Assembly: GCA_947629965.1 (NCBI GenBank)
Contig: CANRFS010000006.1
Span: 1-20,464 of the forward strand
Direction of reading: 5' to 3'
Length of the DNA stretch: 20,464 bases
Source: an uncultured Clostridia bacterium
GTDB lineage: Bacteria > Bacillota > Clostridia > TANB77 > CAG-508
Shown: positions 15,022 through 20,464 of the stretch, piece after piece
How positions within the stretch are numbered: the first letter of the stretch is position 1
Layout of the letters: the number at the start of each line of letters is the position of its first letter
Program-made: the position numbers and the translations under genes
The notes under the pieces: model-generated
The model's input: the letters and a program-made list of their open reading frames with translations, nothing else
Databases searched by the model: none
Told to the model about the DNA's origin: nothing

Positions 15022-16734
15022 TTATAATCTTTTTTCTTCTTCGAATCTTTTAATTTTTGCTGTAGTTGTTTTAATCATTGGTTCATTTGTTACTATTAAA
15101 TTCTTTATATGTTTATAATCTGGTAATTTTGCATTAATTTCTTTTATATCATTCCAAATCATTTCTTTTAAATCTTCTTTAGAAATATCCGGATATTTTT
15201 CTTTTACATATTCCTCATTATAAACAATTTTTACAGATAATAATAAATCATTATTTTTATTCTTACCAAATACCATATTTTCTGATACATAAGGAAGTGC
15301 TGTAATTAAACTTTCTAATTCTTCTGGGAATATATTTTTTCCATTTTTTAATACAATTACATTTTTCTTTCTTCCTGTTATAAAAACAAATCCATCTTTA
15401 TCTATATATCCTAAATCTCCAGTATGGAACCATCCATCTTTTAATACTTCGTTTGTAGCTTTTTCATTTTCATAATATCCAAGCATTATATTTGGTCCTT
15501 TTGCAATTATTTCTCCAATGCCTTCTTCGTCTGGATTATCAATTTTTATTTCTACATCATACATTGGTAAACCAACAGAACCATATCTTATTGCCTTTTC
15601 ATTCTCTGCTGTAAGTACTGGTGATGTTTCTGTAAGTCCATATCCTTGTACTGTTAACATTCCAAAATTGTTAAATCCTTCTGCTACTTTTCTATCTATC
15701 GCTGATGCTCCAGTTACTATAAATCTTAAGCTTCCACCTAAATTATCTATAATTTCTTTAAATAATTTTCTTCTTATATCTATACCAAATTTAAGTAGAA
15801 ATTTGCTTAGCTTTGTTGCGAATTTTATTAGTTTCGTTTTACCTTGCTTTTCTACTTGTGTCATTATTTTTTTATACATTGTTTCTAATAATAGTGGAAC
15901 AGCTACAAATACCGTTACTTTATACTCTTTTAAATTATTTTGTATATGTCTTAGTCCGTCACAAAATACATTCGTTGCTCCATTTGATAAAAAGAATAAA
16001 AGTCCTGTTGATCCGAATGTATGATGTAATGGTAAAAATACTAAATTTACATCACTAGAATATATTTTTTCTACATAGTCTAAATCTGTAATATTAGATG
16101 CAATATTTTTGTTTGATAGCATTACAGCTTTTGACTCAGATGTTGTTCCAGATGTGAATATTATAGTAGCCATTTTTTCGTCTTCTATTACTGCATCTAA
16201 ATATTCCTTATTTCCTTTTTCTAATAATTTTTTACCTTGCTCTAATAAGTCATTTATATTTTTTATGCCATCTTCTTTAATATTATCCATACATATATAT
16301 TCTTTTATTTTTATATCTGTATTTTCTTTAAGTTTTTTTATAGTTTCTAGCTTTTCTTTTTCAAACACTATGCAGTCTGTCTTGCTTCTTTTTAAACAAG
16401 ATATTATTTCTTCTTCTTTTAATCCGTTGTCAAGTGGTACTGTTATTCCTACTCCTGACATTACAGTAAAATATGTAAGTGCCCATTCATATCTATTTTT
16501 AGATATAATAGCTATTCTTTTATTTTTTAATCCTAAATTTATTAGTGCAGTTCCTAGTTTGTTATTTTCTTCTTTGAAATCTTTATATGTTATATGTCTA
16601 TATTTTATATCTTTTCCTTCTTTTTCTTTTACTATAAAAGCATCGCTGTCTGAATATAATTTTACAGAATTATCAATTACTTCTCGTACATTTTTAAATT
16701 CTTTACATTCATAAATTTTATTATATATTTTCAT
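15022..16734 (-). CDS. long-chain acyl-CoA synthetase (AMP-forming)
   Basis: Activates a fatty acid to acyl-AMP and then acyl-CoA. ANL-superfamily motifs in order: ATP loop TSGTTSESK (194-202), GYGLTETSP (364-372), GWFHTGDLGYID (434-445), the hinge ITGRKKNVIVLKNGKNIFPEELE (452-474), and the C-terminal TTTAKIKR (557-563), whose Lys560 is the likely adenylation lysine. At 570 residues it fits the shorter bacterial long-chain group. Chain length specificity is not visible. GGAGGAAC precedes the ATG. It is divergent from a DUF1836 regulator across a region with overlapping promoters and palindromes, which suggests regulated expression. Confidence 0.9.
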   Translation of the reverse strand: MKIYNKIYECKEFKNVREVIDNSVKLYSDSDAFIVKEKEGKDIKYRHITYKDFKEENNKLGTALINLGLKNKRIAIISKNRYEWALTYFTVMSGVGITVPLDNGLKEEEIISCLKRSKTDCIVFEKEKLETIKKLKENTDIKIKEYICMDNIKEDGIKNINDLLEQGKKLLEKGNKEYLDAVIEDEKMATIIFTSGTTSESKAVMLSNKNIASNITDLDYVEKIYSSDVNLVFLPLHHTFGSTGLLFFLSNGATNVFCDGLRHIQNNLKEYKVTVFVAVPLLLETMYKKIMTQVEKQGKTKLIKFATKLSKFLLKFGIDIRRKLFKEIIDNLGGSLRFIVTGASAIDRKVAEGFNNFGMLTVQGYGLTETSPVLTAENEKAIRYGSVGLPMYDVEIKIDNPDEEGIGEIIAKGPNIMLGYYENEKATNEVLKDGWFHTGDLGYIDKDGFVFITGRKKNVIVLKNGKNIFPEELESLITALPYVSENMVFGKNKNNDLLLSVKIVYNEEYVKEKYPDISKEDLKEMIWNDIKEINAKLPDYKHIKNLIVTNEPMIKTTTAKIKRFEEEKRL

Positions 16735-16751
16735 TTGTTCCTCCTATACTT

Positions 16752-16772
16752 ATCTAGTATCGAATACTAGAT
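16752..16772. promoter_or_regulatory. palindromic operator candidate at the acyl-CoA synthetase promoter
   Basis: Perfect inverted repeat with half-sites ATCTAGTAT and ATACTAGAT around a CGA centre. It overlaps the end of the -10 box of the leftward promoter and covers its expected start site, which is a classic repressor position. A second palindrome, GTCAATATATTGAC (16793-16806), spans the -35 boxes of both divergent promoters. Confidence 0.6.
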
Positions 16773-16797
16773 TATCACATTATTAATAATATGTCAA
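16771..16797 (-). promoter_or_regulatory. promoter for the acyl-CoA synthetase gene
   Basis: Perfect -35 TTGACA (16792-16797), short 15-base spacer, -10 GATAAT (16771-16776) on the minus strand. The short spacer and the overlapping palindromes fit a controlled promoter. Confidence 0.55.
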
Positions 16798-16801
16798 TAT
16801 A

Positions 16802-16830
16802 TTGACTATATTCTTTTAAAATGTTAAAAT
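16802..16830 (+). promoter_or_regulatory. promoter for the DUF1836 gene
   Basis: -35 TTGACT (16802-16807), 17-base spacer, -10 TAAAAT (16825-16830). Its -35 lies back to back with the -35 of the leftward promoter, both inside or beside the palindrome at 16793-16806, so one bound protein could affect both. Confidence 0.6.
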
Positions 16831-16862
16831 GTTTATGTTTTTAATTAGCTTAGGAGGTTAAA

Positions 16863-17357
16863 ATGGATAACGAAATTTTAAATTTTCATATACCTAGATG
16901 GAATGAATTACCAAATATAGATTTATATTTAGATCAAGTTGTTACTTATCTTGAAGATTTACTTAAAAAATTTGTTCCTTTAAAAGATAAGAATGAAGAT
17001 AAAGTTATAACTAAAACAATGATTAATAACTATGTTAAACATGGTGTACTTAAGCCACCTCTTAACAAGAAGTATAATAGAGAACATATTGCCAGATTAA
17101 TAGTTATATGTATAATAAAAAAAGTATATAGCATAAATGATATACATTCATTAATAAAACTTGCTTTGGAAACTTCAGGTATAGAAATATCATATAATAA
17201 GTTCTGTATTTTGATAGAAAAGTCTACCGATGCTGTATTTACAAAGAAAGAATTTATATATGATGAAGAACTTACAGAAGAACGATATATTTTAAAAAAT
17301 GTCGTACAATCTGTTACAAATAAATTATATATTGAAAAAACATTTTTAAATAAATGA
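16863..17357 (+). CDS. DUF1836 domain protein, probable HTH regulator
   Basis: A 164-residue protein of the DUF1836 family, whose founding member is Bacillus YkrK and which is thought to contain a MerR-like helix-turn-helix. Visible family features: IPRWNELPNIDLYLDQVVTYLE near the N-terminus, then the ITKTMINNYVKHGVLKPPLNKKYNREHIARLIVICIIKKV region (about 50-92), which is the predicted DNA-binding part. Both stretches are named here only as positions of homology. AGGAGG lies upstream of the ATG. It is divergent from the acyl-CoA synthetase, and palindromes between them could be its binding sites. That link is inference from position. Confidence 0.85.
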   Translation: MDNEILNFHIPRWNELPNIDLYLDQVVTYLEDLLKKFVPLKDKNEDKVITKTMINNYVKHGVLKPPLNKKYNREHIARLIVICIIKKVYSINDIHSLIKLALETSGIEISYNKFCILIEKSTDAVFTKKEFIYDEELTEERYILKNVVQSVTNKLYIEKTFLNK

Positions 17358-17383
17358 GAAAAAGTTTTACTTTTTCTCATTTA
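17351..17383. terminator. bidirectional terminator between DUF1836 and adenosine deaminase genes
   Basis: 14-base-pair perfect stem (17351-17364 with 17370-17383, core ATGAGAAAAAG / CTTTTTCTCAT) and 5-base loop. The DUF1836 stop codon is inside the left arm. It serves convergent genes. Confidence 0.75.
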
Positions 17384-17392
17384 TCATAATAT

Positions 17393-18415
17393 TTATTTTT
17401 GCATTATTTCATTTTCTTTTTGTGATAATTTAGATGTTAATTCTGCTTTCTTTTTAGGTTCTGTAAATGACCCTCTTGCTGCATTTATATTCATTTGTCT
17501 TAAATCATTAATTGTTAAATTTGTGTTTTCTAATACATATTTATCTTCTTCAATAATACTAGTGTTAGAAACTGTATTATTGTCTGGACTAATAGTAACT
17601 TTTAGATTTTTTCTATATAATTTTTCAATTGGATGTGGTTCTCCTGTTGCTTTTGTTTGTAAATTACTAATTGGGCATACTTCAAGTGGTATTTCATTTT
17701 GGACTAAATTATTAACTAAATTATTATCTTCTAGGCATCTTACTCCATGTCCTATTCTTTTTGCTCCAAATTCTAGAGCTTTTTTTATACTCTCTGCGCC
17801 ACTTGCTTCTCCTGCATGTATTGTAAATGGAATATTTAAATCTTTTGCCTTTTTAAATATGTCTTCAAAATCTGATGTAGGAAATATTGCTTCTGCTCCT
17901 GCTAAATCTAGAGCACATACTCCTTTATTTAGATATTTTTTTGCAACTTCTACTGTTTTTAAATTCTCTGCTTTATTATCTTTTCCTCTCATGCAACACA
18001 ATATTAAATTTCCATCAATTTTGCATTTTTCTTTTGCTTCGTTCATACCTGCTATAGCAGATTCTACTATTTTGTCATAATCTAATCCTTGTTTTGTATG
18101 CAAACTTGGAGCAAATCTTACTTCTGCATATATTACATTTTGTTTTGCTAAATCTTCAAATAACTCATAAGTAGCTTGATTTATATGCTCCTCTGTTTGT
18201 AACACTTCTAGTGGTAAATCAAATTTTTGTAAGTATTCATTTAAATCTCTGCAGTTTTTTCCTACCATTAAATTTTCTTTTACCTGTTCTAATGTTACAT
18301 CTTTTCCTTGTTCTTTTAGCCATTTATATACTGTTTCAGGTCTTAAAGAGCCATCTAAATGTAGATGCAAAATTACTTTAGGCATTTTTATTATTTCTTC
18401 ATTTTCATTTTTCAT
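17393..18415 (-). CDS. add: adenosine deaminase
   Basis: Hydrolyses adenosine or deoxyadenosine to inosine or deoxyinosine. Zinc ligands His17 and His19 are in HLHLDGS, His200 and catalytic Glu203 are in HAGE, the HGVR motif has His223, and SNLQT and ISPDNNTVSNT follow, with Asp278 as the last zinc ligand (the usual TDDP reads SPDN, a variation I associate with clostridial members). At 340 residues it is normal. AGGAG precedes the ATG, and a good promoter is visible at 18446-18474. Its product feeds the nucleoside phosphorylase encoded about 2.5 kb downstream, on a separate transcript. Confidence 0.94.
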   Translation of the reverse strand: MKNENEEIIKMPKVILHLHLDGSLRPETVYKWLKEQGKDVTLEQVKENLMVGKNCRDLNEYLQKFDLPLEVLQTEEHINQATYELFEDLAKQNVIYAEVRFAPSLHTKQGLDYDKIVESAIAGMNEAKEKCKIDGNLILCCMRGKDNKAENLKTVEVAKKYLNKGVCALDLAGAEAIFPTSDFEDIFKKAKDLNIPFTIHAGEASGAESIKKALEFGAKRIGHGVRCLEDNNLVNNLVQNEIPLEVCPISNLQTKATGEPHPIEKLYRKNLKVTISPDNNTVSNTSIIEEDKYVLENTNLTINDLRQMNINAARGSFTEPKKKAELTSKLSQKENEIMQK

Positions 18416-18445
18416 ATAAATACTCCTTTATTATGTTTTCAAAGT

Positions 18446-18474
18446 ATTATATATCATAAAATAATATTTGTAAA
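18446..18474 (-). promoter_or_regulatory. sigma-A type promoter for add
   Basis: -35 TTTACA (18469-18474), 17-base spacer, perfect -10 TATAAT (18446-18451) on the minus strand, about 30 bases upstream of the start codon. Confidence 0.65.
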
Positions 18475-18538
18475 TTTATATTATCTGTAGTATAAATCTG
18501 CATTTTTTGGAAATATTATCTTTCAGGTGGTGATTTTT

Positions 18539-18712
18539 ATGACAGGTAAGGAACTTTTATATGTTGAAGATGCTTTAGGACATGAACAATTTATGAAAAA
18601 ATGCAGTAAAAATGCTTCTTCACAATTACAAGACCAAACTCTTTCAAACTATGTAAAAGAGTTAGAACAAAAACATAATGAATTATTTAACAAATTTTTA
18701 AATCTATTATAA
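18539..18712 (+). CDS. small CotF-type spore coat protein
   Basis: A 57-residue, probably all-helical protein resembling the small coat proteins of the CotF group found in clostridial spore formers (GKELLYVEDALGHEQF opening, then QLQDQTLSNYVKELEQKHNELFNKFL). I choose the ATG at 18539, with AGGTGG 8 bases upstream, over two GTG codons that overlap this ribosome site. It is followed, with no gap beyond a ribosome site, by a second coat gene, so the two are co-transcribed. The sporulation-specific promoter could not be identified with confidence. Confidence 0.75.
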   Translation: MTGKELLYVEDALGHEQFMKKCSKNASSQLQDQTLSNYVKELEQKHNELFNKFLNLL

Positions 18713-18725
18713 GGAGGAAAATGTG

Positions 18726-18974
18726 ATGGAAGATAAAGATATAATGGAAAAAGAATTATTAATAATTAAAGGCGTATGCGATTTATATCTACATGGTTCA
18801 ATAGAATCTACAACTGCTGAAGTACACTGTGCTTTTAAAGAAGCTTTAAATGAATCTTTAAATATTCAAAATAAAATATATAACCTTATGTCTGAAAAAG
18901 GTTGGTATAAAACAGAAACAGCAGAACAACAAAAAATAGATCAGACAAAGCAAAAATTTTCTGCAAATAACTAA
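18726..18974 (+). CDS. CotF-family spore coat protein
   Basis: An 82-residue protein with the conserved CotF-family pattern: EKELLIIKGVCDLYLHGSIES, then VHCAFKEALNESLNIQNKIYNLMSEKGWY, and a Gln/Lys-rich end. These are helical, ferritin-like coat proteins of endospores. GGAGG at 18713-18717 lies 8 bases before the ATG at 18726, which I prefer to the overlapping GTG at 18723. It forms a two-gene unit with the small coat gene just upstream, and a very large hairpin follows the stop by about 10 bases. Confidence 0.85.
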   Translation: MEDKDIMEKELLIIKGVCDLYLHGSIESTTAEVHCAFKEALNESLNIQNKIYNLMSEKGWYKTETAEQQKIDQTKQKFSANN

Positions 18975-18984
18975 ATAATAAATT

Positions 18985-19096
18985 AACGGAGATTTTTTTC
19001 TTTTTTTTCTTTTTTTGGACGGACTAGATTTAGCCTTTTTAAAAAAGGCTAAATCTAGTCCGTCCAAAAAAAGAAAAAAAAGAAAAAATCTCCGTT
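18985..19096. repeat. 112-base near-perfect hairpin (55 paired bases per arm)
   Basis: Two 56-base arms (18985-19040, 19041-19096) are inverted copies, with one extra T in the left outer tract and one extra A at the centre. From outside in, each arm has AACGGAGA, a long T/C tract, then the unique block GGACGGACTAGATTTAGCC, then a T-run. The T/C tract at 18993-19016 is T7-C-T8-C-T7, an exact mirror repeat. No target-site duplication is evident at the ends. It may end the coat transcript, be a MITE-like relic, or make a structured RNA. Confidence 0.85.
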
Positions 19097-19113
19097 TGAA
19101 ACAACTAGTTGGA

Positions 19114-19136
19114 AAAAAAGGGGCTATCCCTTTTTT
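19114..19136. terminator. terminator of the murD transcript
   Basis: A-run plus GGG pairs with CCC plus T-run (19114-19122 with 19128-19136) around a 5-base loop. The murD stop codon (TAG, minus strand) sits in the loop. Confidence 0.65.
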
Positions 19137-20464
19137 ACATATTCTTTAAACATGTTTCCACGTTCTTTAAAGTTTTTAAAATATCCATAACTTGATGCTG
19201 CTGGTGAAAGTAAGCATGTTGTATTTTTTTCTGTTATTTCTTTTGCACATTTTACAGCTTCTTGCATGGTTTCTACTTTTACTAATTTTTTTGCAGTTTT
19301 TTCTAATCCTTCATATATATATTCTCCTGTTTTTGGAAGACAAATTATATTCTCTACATTACTTTCCTTTAAAAAGTTTATTAGATTCTGTTGGTTTACT
19401 CCCCTATCATTTCCTCCTACTATTAGAGTATTTACATCTTCTAATGCTTTTATTGATTCTATTGTTGCTTCTGGAATGGTTGCTATTGAGTCATTATAGT
19501 AGTCTATTTCTTCAAAATTTCCTACATATTCTAATCTATGCTCTAATGGATTAAATTCATTTACTGTTTGAATAGTTTTATTTAAATCAAGATTTAATAT
19601 ATTTGCTACTGCAAAAACAAACATAATATTATTCAAATTATGATTTCCTTTTAATTTTCTTATACTTTTTACATCATATATTTTTTGATTATTGCAATAT
19701 ATGTAATTTTCTTTTTTATATATTGTATTACTTGTAATATTGTTACTTATATTATTTATTGTAATTCCATAGTCTTCTTTTTTATATTTGTAATTTTTAT
19801 TTGCCATTTGTTTATTTTCTAAATTAAATATAGCAATATCTTTTGGTGTCTGGAATTTAAATATATTAAATTTGGCATCTCCATATTCTTCAAATGATTT
19901 ATAATGGTCTAAATGTTCTTCGTAAAGATTAAGCATAATTGATATATTAGGAGATTTTTTTACGTATTGAAGTGCATGTGAAGATATCTCTAATACTACA
20001 AAGCTAGTATCTTTTATTTTTTCAATTTCATCAAATATAGGTATTCCTATGTTTCCAAGTAGTTCTGCATCTTTATTTTGATTTTTTAATACTTCATAAA
20101 TTAATGAACTTGTAGTGCTTTTTCCTTTTGTACCAGTTACTCCAATAGTTAAAGATTTTGTATATTCTAAAAATAATTCCAGTTGTGAAGATATTTTATC
20201 TTTAAATTTTGATATGTCTATATTTTTAAATGATATTCCTGGCGATTTTAGTATAATATCATATTGTTCCATTTCTTCTAAATATTCGTCTCCTGTTGTA
20301 AATGATAAATGTTTATCTTTATTTAAATAATTTTTTTCTTCATCAATATTTTGCTTGTTATATCTAATATTTAGCTCTTTTTCAGGCAAGTATTTTCTTA
20401 TAAAATTATATGTAGATTTTCCTTCTAATCCAAAACCTAAAATTGTTATTTTTTTATTTTCTAA
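19124..20464 (-). CDS. murD: UDP-N-acetylmuramoyl-L-alanine--D-glutamate ligase MurD (5' end outside window)
   Basis: Adds D-glutamate to UDP-MurNAc-L-Ala in cytoplasmic peptidoglycan synthesis. The frame is open to the window edge; the visible start reads LENKKITILGFGLEGKSTYNF, the N-terminal nucleotide-binding domain of MurD, so only a residue or two is missing. Then come the ATP loop GVTGTKGKSTTSS, LEISSHALQYV followed by NLYEEHLDHYKSF (central domain), HRLEYVG, and the MurD-typical NDSIATIPEATIESI with the C-terminal LLSPAASSYGYFKNFKERG. About 447 residues are visible. The SSHAL segment is more like MurE, but the N- and C-terminal motifs favour MurD. Confidence 0.86.
   Translation of the reverse strand, partial: LENKKITILGFGLEGKSTYNFIRKYLPEKELNIRYNKQNIDEEKNYLNKDKHLSFTTGDEYLEEMEQYDIILKSPGISFKNIDISKFKDKISSQLELFLEYTKSLTIGVTGTKGKSTTSSLIYEVLKNQNKDAELLGNIGIPIFDEIEKIKDTSFVVLEISSHALQYVKKSPNISIMLNLYEEHLDHYKSFEEYGDAKFNIFKFQTPKDIAIFNLENKQMANKNYKYKKEDYGITINNISNNITSNTIYKKENYIYCNNQKIYDVKSIRKLKGNHNLNNIMFVFAVANILNLDLNKTIQTVNEFNPLEHRLEYVGNFEEIDYYNDSIATIPEATIESIKALEDVNTLIVGGNDRGVNQQNLINFLKESNVENIICLPKTGEYIYEGLEKTAKKLVKVETMQEAVKCAKEITEKNTTCLLSPAASSYGYFKNFKERGNMFKEYVKKG

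Noticed and set aside
15518..16714. Long plus-strand open frames opposite the acyl-CoA synthetase (up to 201 codons)
   Set aside because: Antisense shadows of a clearly conserved gene; no family resemblance.
18446..18538. Sporulation sigma (sigma-K or sigma-E) promoter before the coat genes
   Set aside because: A CATAAAATA string near 18455 resembles a sigma-K -10 box, but no suitable -35 is at the right distance and it overlaps the add promoter; not supportable.
1..20464. Stop codon reassignment
   Set aside because: TAA, TAG and TGA all end conserved genes at the expected length (gerAB and DUF1836 end in TGA, gerAC and murD in TAG), so stops are standard.
1..20464. CRISPR arrays, tRNA genes, insertion sequences, prophage
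   Set aside because: No regularly spaced direct repeats, cloverleaf-like segments, transposase or phage genes were seen on either strand.

Overview
The window is AT-rich and strongly biased to A/T codons. It carries a germinant-receptor operon and two CotF-type spore coat genes, so it comes from an endospore-forming low-GC Bacillota. A Clostridia-type, possibly uncultured gut lineage is my inference. TAA, TAG and TGA all act as ordinary stops. No tRNA, rRNA, CRISPR array or transposase is visible, and no gene-free stretch exceeds about 250 bases.

Layout. 1-2469 (+): end of a spore germination operon (gerAB, gerAC, and a 55-residue two-helix protein that may be a receptor D subunit). 2493-2952: shared terminator, secG (-) and divergent promoters. 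2953-3817 (+): an RluA-type pseudouridine synthase, apparently leaderless. 3858-8887 (-): a tight operon femX, alr, DUF1189, ftsH (envelope and cell-wall functions). 9033-11690 (-): a P-type Ca2+ ATPase. 11781-12289 (-): a DUF4160/DUF2442 pair. 12438-14941 (-): two polysaccharide deacetylases and purine nucleoside phosphorylase. 15022-17357: an acyl-CoA synthetase and a DUF1836 regulator, divergent across overlapping promoters with palindromes. 17393-18415 (-): adenosine deaminase, which makes the inosine used by the phosphorylase. 18539-18974 (+): two coat genes, followed by a 112-base hairpin. 19124-20464 (-): murD, cut by the window edge.

The main discovery candidate is translational. Three otherwise conserved genes (gerAC, rluA, Ca2+ ATPase) are broken by +1 frameshifts at five places. 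At every one, the codon at the break is CGG. Skipping its C gives a glycine codon (GGA four times, GGC once) and restores the conserved protein exactly. The ATPase has three such sites within 89 bases, which together return it to the original frame across the universally conserved TGDGVNDAP motif. I scanned the window by eye for CGG on both strands and found no other in-frame CGG codon in any gene, while CGC, CGT and CGA are used as arginine. This suggests that CGG is unassigned here and that CGGN is read as glycine, by +1 frameshifting or four-base decoding. The main rival explanation, a systematic sequencing or assembly insertion, must be excluded from raw reads.

Other points worth a look are the large hairpin with a perfect mirror-repeat T/C tract, the back-to-back promoters at 16752-16830, a deacetylase with Asn at the catalytic Asp position, and a divergent alanine racemase.
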